Positions 1-5,663 are shown, numbered from the stretch's first letter. The stretch: 5,937 nucleotides of DNA from an uncultured Pseudomonadales bacterium (GCA_905478725.1 CAJQJT010000032.1:1-5937); one strand, 5' to 3'. Notes: generated by a model from the sequence alone, not told the origin. Translations and numbers: made by a program.

Positions 1-55
1 GTGGTCGCCGGAAAGATCTGGCGTGGGTTTATTATTATTTCAATCTGCTTAGCCT
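1..55. repeat. Inverted copy of 243-297 at the contig end (probable chimera)
   Basis: Base k pairs with base 298-k for every k from 1 to 55, so the segment is a perfect reverse complement of 243-297, and identity stops abruptly at 56/242. The partner copy lies inside the conserved reading frame of the DUF2238 gene (the GKIWRGF-IIISICLAF region), so that copy is native. A perfect 55-base inverted duplicate with a ~187-base spacer exactly at the contig edge is what multiple-displacement amplification or assembly chimeras look like. A real hairpin element is less likely because the duplicated bases are protein-coding. Confidence 0.85.
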
Positions 56-642
56 GCGACATTTCTAAGTTGCCTATCATGGGTTCCTGATAACAAGAGC
101 AGCGAGACAATGGCTCCCACTAAGGCCAGCGCCATATCGGATTGAGTATCCCAGATATAACCTTGTGTCCCCAGAAATGCTTCGGCGTCTTCGCCACTGA
201 GAATCGCGACCCACCATTCAATTAGCTCATAGAAGGCGCTAAAGGCTAAGCAGATTGAAATAATAATAAACCCACGCCAGATCTTTCCGGCGACCACCTG
301 TTTGCGAATCAATATCTCCCTAGCGAGCAGGGCAGGGACAAACCCCTGGAAAAAATGCCCGACCTTGTCATAGTTATTGCGCTCGGCGCCAAATAAGCCA
401 TCAAATAGCGGCACCTCGGCATAGGTGTAATGGCCGCCAACCATCAGTACCAGGCAGTGGGCTAGGATGAAGAAATACAATATTGGTGTTAAGCGAAAGC
501 TCTTGTAGGTCGTGGTAATCAGCGCTGCGCCAATAAGGGCAGGAGCGACCTCGAGAAACCAAGTGAACTGATCTTTTGGGTTTATGCCAGACCAAATTAA
601 TGTGCCGGTAAAAAGGCCTATCCAGAGGTAATTGATAATCAG
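49..642 (-). CDS. yjdF: DUF2238 (YjdF-type) integral membrane protein, non-ATG start, 3' end altered
   Basis: About 197 residues, close to the ~200 usual for the DUF2238/YjdF inner membrane family, whose function is not known. Hydrophobic helices are interleaved with the family's strongly conserved stretches GGHYTYAEVPLFD, RNNYDKVGHFFQGF, FYELIEWW and LGTQGYIWDTQSDM. The first ATG/GTG/TTG-type start (TTG, 478-480) would delete 54 residues that clearly belong to the family (WSGINPKDQFTWFLEVAPAL). The frame is open upstream to a TGA at 679-681 and contains no ATG, GTG or TTG there. The best starts are CTG at 640-642, which overlaps the TGA of the preceding lipoprotein gene as CTGA, or ATT at 637-639, six bases after AAGGAG. 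The stop at 49-51 lies inside the inverted contig-end artefact, so the natural C-terminus after HDRQLRNV is not seen. Family assignment is firm, the start codon is inference. Confidence 0.85.
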   Translation of the reverse strand: MIINYLWIGLFTGTLIWSGINPKDQFTWFLEVAPALIGAALITTTYKSFRLTPILYFFILAHCLVLMVGGHYTYAEVPLFDGLFGAERNNYDKVGHFFQGFVPALLAREILIRKQVVAGKIWRGFIIISICLAFSAFYELIEWWVAILSGEDAEAFLGTQGYIWDTQSDMALALVGAIVSLLLLSGTHDRQLRNVAG

Positions 643-839
643 TGACTCCTTTCCTCGAGCGCTTCTTTTCGCTCGCGCTCATATTCCTCATAGGATTTGT
701 TGGTTTTACCCATGCACTCGTCATACTGACCGGGTCGCTGCTTCAAGCATTCATTGCGCTGGCCAACCTGAATCGCTTCATAGTTTCCTTTCGTTGAACA
801 GCCCACTAAAAGCAGCAATAGAAAAATTGTGATCTTCAT
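639..839 (-). CDS. Small lipoprotein, conserved hypothetical
   Basis: This 66-residue protein has a lipoprotein signal: Lys at position 2, a leucine-rich core and the lipobox LVGC with the lipidated Cys at 14. Ser at +2 predicts sorting to the outer membrane under the Lol rule. The mature part carries two cysteines (31 and 42), which could form a disulfide, and ends in a charged YEEYERERKEALEE helix. The ATG at 837-839 is preceded by AAGGA at a good distance. The gene overlaps the start of the DUF2238 gene by four bases, so the two are very likely co-transcribed and translationally coupled. I do not know a function. The start and export signal are clear. A partner role with the membrane protein is inferred only from the overlap. 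Confidence 0.8.
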   Translation of the reverse strand: MKITIFLLLLLVGCSTKGNYEAIQVGQRNECLKQRPGQYDECMGKTNKSYEEYERERKEALEERSH

Positions 840-875
840 TTTTTCATCCTTAATTTACTGGTCCGCAAACCTCTT

Positions 876-890
876 TTGAGGCAGCCTCAA
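876..890. other. Short perfect stem-loop in the divergent spacer
   Basis: TTGAGG-cag-CCTCAA forms a 6-bp stem with a 3-base loop, 36 bases upstream of the lipoprotein ATG. No T-run follows it on either strand, so it is not a classical terminator. It could be an operator or a hairpin in the lipoprotein leader. The rest of the 840-1048 spacer should hold two divergent promoters, but I could not place -35/-10 boxes with confidence. Confidence 0.35.
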
Positions 891-1048
891 TGATGAAGCC
901 TAAGTCGCCGGATGTTGCCTACAGTAATAGCTAATAATTCCAGGTAATACGAGTTTGCCTTTAATCCAATTATGGCCAAAACAAACCCCCGCACAGACAG
1001 TCGGTGATACACTTTCCCACTGCTATCTACCGTGAAACCCCTGCAACT

Positions 1049-1438
1049 ATGAAAGACTGCAACCAATGTGGAAAGTGCTGCATCAAATACGGCGACGGCG
1101 CGCTCTCTGCCACAGCGGCTGAAATCGATATGTGGGAGCTATTTGAGCCGCATATCTATGAGTATGTAAAAGATAACGAGATCTGGTTTTCCCCAGACAC
1201 TGGCCTGCAGCTGACCCGCTGCCCTTTTCTTGAGATTGAGCCCGGACAGGGTAAAACGAAATACACCTGCTCGATCTACCAAAGTAGACCTGAAGACTGC
1301 AGGCACTACCCGAGTAATATTGCGGAAATGGTTCGCGATGAATGCGAGATGATTGAAGTGAAAGATTTAGACGACTTTAAAAAGGCGCAATCTAAACTGG
1401 ATGATCTGATGGAGGATAGTCGGCCGAGAAGTCAGTGA
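1049..1438 (+). CDS. YkgJ-family cysteine cluster protein
   Basis: 129 residues from the preferred ATG. The YkgJ/UPF0153 family binds a metal or iron-sulfur centre through a conserved set of cysteines. Its biochemical role is not settled. Seen here: C4, C7, C10 and C11 (MKDCNQCGKCC), C58 in CPFL, C74, C84 and C99, with the family signature CSIYQSRPEDCRHYP at 74-88. The frame is open to a GTG at 1004, but the family normally begins directly before the CxxCxxCC motif, and the extra 15 residues (IHFPTAIYRETPAT) look non-family. Neither start has a strong ribosome binding site, so ATG at 1049 is chosen from homology. It is a cytoplasmic protein with no signal or membrane segment. It is transcribed divergently from the lipoprotein gene and convergently with the Pmp3 gene. 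Confidence 0.88.
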   Translation: MKDCNQCGKCCIKYGDGALSATAAEIDMWELFEPHIYEYVKDNEIWFSPDTGLQLTRCPFLEIEPGQGKTKYTCSIYQSRPEDCRHYPSNIAEMVRDECEMIEVKDLDDFKKAQSKLDDLMEDSRPRSQ

Positions 1439-1445
1439 ACAAGAG

Positions 1446-1479
1446 TTAGGGCCAGAGTTGAATTCCAGTCTGACCCTAA
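1446..1479. repeat. 34-base imperfect palindrome between convergent genes, REP-like
   Basis: Outer arms TTAGGGCCAGA (1446-1456) and TCTGACCCTAA (1469-1479) pair at 10 of 11 positions, and the centre is GAATTC at 1460-1465. Overall 14 of 17 positions pair. It begins 8 bases after the YkgJ-family stop and ends 30 bases before the Pmp3 stop, a usual place for a bidirectional terminator or a REP element. No T-run follows on either strand. From memory, TTAGGGTCAGA-type palindromes recur in gammaproteobacterial genomes, sometimes near RAYT (Y1-type) transposases. That link is inference, since only this copy is visible. Confidence 0.55.
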
Positions 1480-1508
1480 TCTCCGTATACATAGGTACTA
1501 CTCTAGGA

Positions 1509-1667
1509 CTACTTCAGAACTAGCCATAGAGCATGCAGTACGCCCGGCACATAAAAGAAAAGGCAGAGTACGATGTTTATGAGTAGATCTTTGCCTGCAC
1601 CATTATTAAGAAATGTCGCTACTGGTGGCAGTAGGATTGCCAGAATTACCAATAGTATTTTGTTCAT
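1509..1667 (-). CDS. yqaE: Pmp3/YqaE-family small membrane protein (UPF0057)
   Basis: This 52-residue protein has the same length as E. coli YqaE as I recall it. It has the two-helix hairpin of the Pmp3/UPF0057 family: helix 1 around residues 3-20 with the hallmark ILLPP, a polar turn NNGAGKD, then helix 2 around 29-51 with the family pattern INIVLCLFFYVPGVLHALW. Pmp3 proteins modulate membrane potential in yeast, and bacterial members are often stress-induced. The ATG at 1665-1667 is preceded by GGAGG with 9 bases of spacing, a very strong ribosome binding site. The gene is monocistronic as far as can be seen, converges on the YkgJ-family gene and is bracketed by palindromes at 1446-1479 and 1725-1776. 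Confidence 0.88.
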   Translation of the reverse strand: MNKILLVILAILLPPVATFLNNGAGKDLLINIVLCLFFYVPGVLHALWLVLK

Positions 1668-1724
1668 ATCAAGATACCTCCGTCATTAGTAGATTGCCAA
1701 ATGTGGTACTGGTTAAAGGCAACC

Positions 1725-1776
1725 TAAGGGTCTATTTGTGAGGTCGCCCGCTGACCTCATTATTATCGGACCCTTA
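1725..1776. repeat. Nested stem-loop upstream of the Pmp3 gene
   Basis: An outer 8-bp perfect stem, TAAGGGTC (1725-1732) with GACCCTTA (1769-1776), encloses an inner 7-bp perfect hairpin, TGAGGTC (1739-1745), loop GCCCGCT, GACCTCA (1753-1759). The outer arm resembles the TTAGGGTC arm of the palindrome on the other side of the Pmp3 gene. It may be a REP-like element, a structured leader for the Pmp3 transcript, or a terminator region for the membrane gene ending at 1898. The two stems are seen directly, the role is not known. Confidence 0.5.
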
Positions 1777-1788
1777 ATTGATAGATCA

Positions 1789-1809
1789 TTTTGGGTTTAA
1801 TGCCCAAAA
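1789..1809. repeat. Stem-loop TTTTGGG/CCCAAAA
   Basis: Perfect 7-bp arms TTTTGGG (1789-1795) and CCCAAAA (1803-1809) flank a 7-base loop. The A/T flanks are part of the stem. For the minus-strand gene ending at 1898, the U-rich tract comes before the hairpin, so it is a poor intrinsic terminator. On the plus strand it is followed by A residues. It is the second member of a palindrome cluster. Confidence 0.4.
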
Positions 1810-1817
1810 AAAGTGCT

Positions 1818-1850
1818 ATTGCCCCTAGGAATGGACCCCCAAGAGGCAAT
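1818..1850. repeat. Stem-loop ATTGCCCCT/AGAGGCAAT
   Basis: Arms at 1818-1826 and 1842-1850 pair at 8 of 9 positions around a 15-base loop. This is the third inverted structure within about 125 bases of the 230-base gap between the Pmp3 gene and the four-helix membrane gene. No coding sequence is seen in the gap. Confidence 0.35.
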
Positions 1851-1897
1851 TGGACTTACGCAAAATTTGGATTGCGCAGCTCTCCCTGCCCTTTGAC

Positions 1898-2572
1898 TCA
1901 GGTGGTTTCTTTAATTCGGGCCTGGCTGGAATTATCCGGTTCAAAACTACGTTGACTGACTTCCTGGATAACGGGCTCAGGAGCTGTAACGGCCATCTTA
2001 TCTTTCGCTCGTCTCCACGCAGCCTCAATCTCTCCACCCTTAACACTGGAAAATTTTCTGTGCTGAAAAACCAATATTGGCACCAGTAAAAGTAGGGCGC
2101 CAAAATAATGAGCGCTATGGAAATCTGTGTTTTGCGACAGGGTGGCAATATAAAAAACATATGAAATGAACAAAATGACCCATGCGAAATAGGGCACCGA
2201 ATCTTGAGACTGGCTTTTCTTTTCTTTAATATACATTTCTTGCCTTACGTGCCATGCAGGTCCATCAAAGCGCTCTTCATAAAAAACTTTGATATACAAA
2301 CCCATTTTGTAAAGACTTTCTCTATGCCCCCTCAGTGAATTCAATAATGGGATCACGATCAATATGGGTGTTAAAAATAGATATGAGAAATATATATTCA
2401 ACGAGCCCTCAGAGAACATTCTAAAATAAAATATTCCGACTAAAGAAAGCATGGTCACCGACGCAGTGATCATAACAATTGTTAGGCTAGTGATAATTTT
2501 TTCATGTTCGCGAAGATGCTGATGAAGCTCTTTAAATTCTTCTTTCAATAATTCGAAATTTTCACTAATCAC
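1898..2572 (-). CDS. Four-helix membrane protein with N-terminal coiled coil, unknown function
   Basis: 224 residues from a GTG start (2570-2572), chosen because AAGGA lies 8 bases upstream and the N-terminus then begins a natural amphipathic helix. Residues 5-27 are charged and heptad-like (LLKEEFKELHQHLREHEK). Membrane segments lie at about 28-50, 61-80, 127-146 and 154-170. A conserved-looking soluble loop SLYKMGLYIKVFYEERFDGPAWHVR (86-110) sits between helices 2 and 3, and the 50-residue tail is polar. The layout resembles a widespread uncharacterised bacterial membrane family that I know only by appearance. It is 65 bases downstream of the six-helix gene in the same direction, so a two-gene unit is likely. 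I see no enzymatic motif and give no function. Confidence 0.75.
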   Translation of the reverse strand: MISENFELLKEEFKELHQHLREHEKIITSLTIVMITASVTMLSLVGIFYFRMFSEGSLNIYFSYLFLTPILIVIPLLNSLRGHRESLYKMGLYIKVFYEERFDGPAWHVRQEMYIKEKKSQSQDSVPYFAWVILFISYVFYIATLSQNTDFHSAHYFGALLLLVPILVFQHRKFSSVKGGEIEAAWRRAKDKMAVTAPEPVIQEVSQRSFEPDNSSQARIKETT

Positions 2573-2637
2573 TTTTTATGTCCTTATAAATACCTTGTGA
2601 AAGGGGCGGGTCGAGGTATCAGATTTCACCTTGATCT

Positions 2638-3315
2638 TTATGCATTATCTACAACTTTTAGCTGAATAGTATTCAATACGCGCTTGATCCAAAATCTGAT
2701 ACAAAACCCCCATAATAAATAGAGGAGGACCGAATTTATCGCGAATAGATCGACATGCTCAGAGCGCCCCTGATCATTAGGGCTGATCGTATTGAGAAAA
2801 TAGCTTGAATCCGATATATCAATATTCACCGCACTATAAGTAGCGCCGACCAATAGAGCCGATGTGATCACTGCGAACTGGAAAAAATTAAAGTCTAGCG
2901 ATGATTCCTCCTTTATCAGCCTGGCCGCTGTATAGACAAGAAACACAAAGAGCTGTGTCAAACAGGTGGTATAGACGATGTTGAACAGCGCGCCAGTTCC
3001 AGTAACACTTGAGGCGCCAATGACAAGACACATGACTGCGGTTGCAATGGTGATAGCTCGTGAAAACCTTAATTGATCATTGATGCTCTCGCCGTTGATC
3101 TCTACCTCTCTTCCGTAGTATGAAAAAACAGTGAATATAATTAAGGCGATGAACTGAGGGATGAGCATCATCAGCCATTCCTCCTTACCAAAAAATAAGC
3201 CGGCTGTTTTGGTTAATGCCATGATGCCAAATATCACCATCATTAAATAAGGCGATTTAGTTGGTCGGAGATAATCGATGATCGGCGCTAAGGCCGCAAA
3301 AGTCGTAATAGACAT
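2638..3315 (-). CDS. Six-helix membrane protein, unknown function
   Basis: 225 residues, starting at ATG 3313-3315 with a weak GAG 7 bases upstream (GAGAAACATATG). Hydrophobic segments are at about 21-42, 47-66, 86-104, 110-132, 143-164 and 188-209, followed by a basic C-terminal end (RFWIKRVLNTIQLK). There is no cleavable signal and I see no transporter, kinase or protease motif. The loop around 67-85 (YYGREVEINGESINDQLRF) and the loop around 165-187 are the only substantial soluble parts. It is the first gene of a probable pair with the four-helix gene. A terminator-like hairpin upstream suggests its own promoter in 3316-3360. It might be a small channel or sensor, but the sequence does not show this. 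Confidence 0.75.
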   Translation of the reverse strand: MSITTFAALAPIIDYLRPTKSPYLMMVIFGIMALTKTAGLFFGKEEWLMMLIPQFIALIIFTVFSYYGREVEINGESINDQLRFSRAITIATAVMCLVIGASSVTGTGALFNIVYTTCLTQLFVFLVYTAARLIKEESSLDFNFFQFAVITSALLVGATYSAVNIDISDSSYFLNTISPNDQGRSEHVDLFAINSVLLYLLWGFCIRFWIKRVLNTIQLKVVDNA

Positions 3316-3360
3316 ATGTTTCTCATTTTGTTTATTTTAAATAGCAATACACAGAATAGT

Positions 3361-3381
3361 AAAAGGGGCCTTGCCCGGCTT
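3361..3381 (-). terminator. Probable intrinsic terminator after the TGA-repeat gene
   Basis: Read on the minus strand, GGGC-AAG-GCCC forms a 4-bp GC stem, extended by AAG/CTT with a two-base bulge, and runs straight into CTTTT. It lies 54 bases past the TAG of the repeat protein gene and 46 bases before the ATG of the six-helix gene. It would end the upstream unit and make the two membrane genes a separate transcript. The stem is short, so confidence is moderate. Confidence 0.45.
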
Positions 3382-3434
3382 ATGCATCGATTGGAGAGTT
3401 GAATCTCATCGGCTTAGTGCCTTCGCTAAACAAG

Positions 3435-4010
3435 CTAAAATACAGATACATACGCCCCCACCCCGGATTTATTAACGGTGACCTGTTTGGCGATTGATCT
3501 CGATAAGGTTAGGTCTGCACCTGTGCCAGAGAGGCTAACGGTGAGAGGTTGGCCCTTGGGTAAAAAGATAACCTGCTCCGCACCAGTTGATGATACTGAT
3601 CCTCCCGAGTAGGGGAGTTTGGGATCGCCTTCCTTGATCGTGACATCGGCCCCAGTTGCCGAAATGATGAGATGGGCTCTAGCATATTTAATTGCAGGAA
3701 TGGGTTGTTCGTTTTTGGTAATGTTTAGGGCTATGGGGCTCGTCCTTATCGGCTGGATTTGATCATCGGTTCCCGAATTGGCTGTAGTCGATGCTTCTGA
3801 AGTGGCCGAGCCACTGTGAGCGATGGCAGTCCCACCGCCATAGGAAGTGGCATTAGCGATTGAGCTTGAGATGATGTTTGTAGTGCCTAAGGTCGATGTA
3901 TTCTGCCTATACCCTTCCTTATCATCCGGCATACTCAGATCAGCTTGTATGATTGCGATAACGGATACTGCGATACCTATAATTGTCAGTGCTGTGGTTA
4001 ATCGATTCAT
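3435..4010 (-). CDS. Exported or membrane-anchored protein with four TGA-type repeats
   Basis: 191 residues from ATG 4008-4010. No good ribosome binding site precedes it, so coupling to the zinc-ribbon gene 58 bases upstream is possible. Residues 5-22 form a signal anchor or signal peptide (LTTALTIIGIAVSVIAII), with a possible cleavage near QAD. Residues 36-82 are a low-complexity Ser/Thr/Gly/Ala linker. The C-terminal domain has four diverged repeats: SATGADVTI (117-125), SSTGAEQVI (140-148), SGTGADLTL (161-169) and SGVGAYVSV (182-190). The repeat glycines at 120, 143, 164 and 185 are 21-23 residues apart. Alternating strands and turns suggest a small beta-solenoid or beta-sandwich in the periplasm. 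There are no cysteines. I do not recognise the family and give no function. Confidence 0.72.
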   Translation of the reverse strand: MNRLTTALTIIGIAVSVIAIIQADLSMPDDKEGYRQNTSTLGTTNIISSSIANATSYGGGTAIAHSGSATSEASTTANSGTDDQIQPIRTSPIALNITKNEQPIPAIKYARAHLIISATGADVTIKEGDPKLPYSGGSVSSTGAEQVIFLPKGQPLTVSLSGTGADLTLSRSIAKQVTVNKSGVGAYVSVF

Positions 4011-4068
4011 GGTTGACTGATGCTCTGATGGTGGATTTTATTGGCTTTGCTGAGGATCTTTGGCCGTC

Positions 4069-4443
4069 TTAAGGCGCTCTCTGGTTACTCGAAAAATAAA
4101 ACCCCGCCACTGAGCCAATAATGGCACCAGAGAAAGCGATAATTTCGGAGAAGTAGGGGCTCCTTAGAAGGACTGCTATCAAGATAAGCATAAAGAGGAA
4201 AAAGGTCAGGAGAATAGCCAACAGAGGCGCCATACGTTTGTTCATCCGCTCTGTCATGGGTTCAGCGCGGCCAATGCCGCCGCAAGAACCACAGATAAGG
4301 CCTTTTTGGTTCCTCTTACGCTGCCAGAAAGAGAGTTCATTTTTTCGGGCGCAGGCTAGGCAGGCATCGGCGTCTCTACCGTTGGTACAGGTGCCTGAGC
4401 CGGAGCAGTGTTTGCACTCGTATAGATTGGCGGTTATTTGCAT
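4069..4443 (-). CDS. Zinc-ribbon protein with two C-terminal membrane helices
   Basis: 124 residues from the ATG at 4441-4443. The frame is open 32 codons further up, but AAGGA sits six bases before this ATG, and the sequence becomes family-like from here (MQITANLYECKHCSGSGTC). Three CxxC pairs are seen, C10/C13, C28/C31 and C51/C54, with C19 in addition. The first and last (CKHCSGSG, CGSCGGIG) are DnaJ-type CxxCxGxG zinc motifs. After the conserved-looking EPMTERMNKRMAPLLA come two helices at about 73-93 and 99-117 and a short tail. The zinc part would face the cytoplasm. It resembles conserved hypothetical proteins of proteobacteria, but no function is known to me. It leads the unit with the TGA-repeat protein. 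Confidence 0.78.
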   Translation of the reverse strand: MQITANLYECKHCSGSGTCTNGRDADACLACARKNELSFWQRKRNQKGLICGSCGGIGRAEPMTERMNKRMAPLLAILLTFFLFMLILIAVLLRSPYFSEIIAFSGAIIGSVAGFYFSSNQRAP

Positions 4444-4822
4444 GATCATCCTTGGTCTAATGCAATGTTGCTTAGGGTCTTGATTGATAGATTGCTTAAG
4501 TAAGCTGTGTCTCGTGGCTAATTCGAGTCTTACCCCCAATTATTAATTTAATTATTCCTGATCTCTATTATTCAAGAATATTTTTGATTGTGGTCTGCGA
4601 TCGTGTTTAACAAAGCTTGGTGTTTCGACTGATGATTTCGTGAAACCACTAACCAGTATCGAGAATTATTTAAAGGGACACTTCTGCGCTGAGATTTGTC
4701 TCTGTTGCTTATCCATCACCATTCCTTGGCTCACATGGGGTGTACATTCTTGTACGCGATTTCCAACTAAGGACTATAGGTTTCTCGACGATGCGCAGCA
4801 ATACCGTTCGTCGCTTCCTGTG
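4444..4822. other. 379-base intergenic stretch between yaeQ and the zinc-ribbon gene
   Basis: No coding region here is convincing on either strand. Bases 4538-4590 are very AT-rich and should hold the zinc-ribbon promoter. A weak minus-strand candidate is TTGAAT (4570-4575) with TTAAAT (4546-4551) at 18 bases. A small inverted repeat GTACA-ttct-TGTAC lies at 4742-4755 and could be an operator or chance. No T-tailed hairpin follows yaeQ, so its terminator was not found. Confidence 0.5.
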
Positions 4823-5359
4823 CTAGCGCAACTTCTCCGGCGTAAAACTCAAATTTTTGTCACCGGAATTCCAAGTCACTTCCCCATCCTGCAAGCTAAT
4901 CTGCACATCCATATTTCGCTGCACTAGTTTGGACAGAATCTCAGTCGTCTCTGTATCTATATGAAATACGCTAATATTTTTAAATCGCGCTAGGGGAGTT
5001 TGCATCTGCTTCCACCACATCTCGGCGGAGCCGCTGCCGTAGGTGTAGACCATCACTTGCTGTGATCTGCCGCTGGCTTTCTTGAGGCGTTTTTCGCTGG
5101 GCAGGCCCAGTTCGATCCAGAGTTCTATGTCGTCGGTGAGGCTTTTTTGCCAGAGGTCGGGTTCGTCGTCGGTGCTGAGGCCTTTGGTGAAGCTGAGGCT
5201 GTCGCTGGCTTGCAGGGCGAAGACTAGGAGACGAACCATTAGTCGTTCGTCGGTTTCGGAGGGGTGTTGGGCTAGGGTGAGGCTGTGCTGTTGGTAGTAG
5301 TGGCGGTCCATGTCGATGACATTGAGTTCTGCTTTGCAGATGCGTGCGCTGAGTGCCAT
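4823..5359 (-). CDS. yaeQ: YaeQ family protein
   Basis: 178 residues, near-full length against about 181 in E. coli, and collinear with it from MAL-A-I-KAE-NV-D-DR to the C-terminus. YaeQ has a compact variant of the PD-(D/E)XK nuclease fold by structural work, but its cellular activity is not established. Family signatures are HPSETDERLMVRLL (32-45), FTKGLSTDDEPDLW (57-70), LWIELGLPSEKRLKKA (80-95), the YTYGSGSAEMWW region (105-116) and ISVFHID (129-135). Asp64, Asp65, Glu66 and Glu83 with following Lys residues are the likely acidic/basic fold-core positions. The ATG at 5357-5359 has AAGG nine bases upstream. It is a cytoplasmic protein. It lies 78 bases after the CPXCG gene in the same direction, and both could share a transcript. 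Confidence 0.95.
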   Translation of the reverse strand: MALSARICKAELNVIDMDRHYYQQHSLTLAQHPSETDERLMVRLLVFALQASDSLSFTKGLSTDDEPDLWQKSLTDDIELWIELGLPSEKRLKKASGRSQQVMVYTYGSGSAEMWWKQMQTPLARFKNISVFHIDTETTEILSKLVQRNMDVQISLQDGEVTWNSGDKNLSFTPEKLR

Positions 5360-5437
5360 GGGGTACGACCTTTTGCCTAGTGGTTAGCGCGCCAGTGTAG
5401 CCTATGTCTGTGGTCTTTGGTGGGCTGTCATTGGCGG

Positions 5438-5632
5438 CTAGAAGCCGTCGTCTTCTTGGGTCACTTCGACACTGACATAGTCGCCTTGGACTTCGGTTTG
5501 GATGAGGATGGGACGGCAGCAGACGGAGCAGTCTTCGGTGTAGAGTTGCGATTCTGAGGGGTCGACCAGTACGGTGATGCTCTCCCAGCAGAAGGGGCAG
5601 GTGATCTGTTTTTCGTGGAGTTGAAAGTGCAT
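5438..5632 (-). CDS. CPXCG motif-containing small cysteine-rich protein
   Basis: 64 residues, the usual size for the Cys_rich_CPXG family. The N-terminal CPFCWESI (12-19) and the second knuckle EDCSVCCRPI (34-43) give C12, C15, C35 and C38 as a four-cysteine zinc ribbon, with C39 extra as is usual in the family. A conserved acidic tail follows (VEVTQEDDGF). The Gly of the CPXCG motif is replaced by Trp here. The ATG at 5630-5632 is preceded by AGGAG at six bases. It is small and cytoplasmic, of unknown role. It sits between the hydrolase remnant and yaeQ on the same strand. Confidence 0.92.
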   Translation of the reverse strand: MHFQLHEKQITCPFCWESITVLVDPSESQLYTEDCSVCCRPILIQTEVQGDYVSVEVTQEDDGF

Positions 5633-5663
5633 GGGCTGCTCCTGTTACCTTCTACTGATTATT

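Noticed and set aside
478..480. TTG as the start of the DUF2238 protein
   Set aside because: It would remove 54 residues that match the family, including WSGINPKDQFTWFLEVAPAL.
401..724. Minus-strand frame of 107 codons
   Set aside because: It overlaps the DUF2238 and lipoprotein genes in another frame. The residues match nothing and the true genes are firmly supported.
889..934. Fourteen-codon plus-strand frame MMKPKSPDVAYSNS
   Set aside because: It has no ribosome binding site and low complexity, and it lies in a promoter-containing spacer.
1843..1880. Possible insertion-sequence end around GGACTTACGCA
   Set aside because: There is no matching inverted copy, target duplication or transposase in the window.
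1684..1897. Integron attC site, suggested by the nested palindrome
   Set aside because: No paired RYYYAAC and GTTRRRY core sites flank the structure, and no cassette array or integrase is visible.
1825..2160. Minus-strand frame of 111 codons over the end of the four-helix gene, and the plus-strand frame at 1850-2089
   Set aside because: Both are shadows of the four-helix membrane gene. Neither has a ribosome binding site, and the membrane gene has a better start and hydrophobic pattern.
4690..4750. Eighteen-codon minus-strand frame after AAGGA (MVMDKQQRQISAQKCPFK)
   Set aside because: It has a ribosome-binding-like AAGGA but no recognisable peptide, and it is too short to support without conservation.
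4640..4927. Plus-strand GTG frame of 95 codons
   Set aside because: It has no ribosome binding site, overlaps the 3' end of yaeQ by over 100 bases on the other strand, and its composition shows no protein-like pattern.
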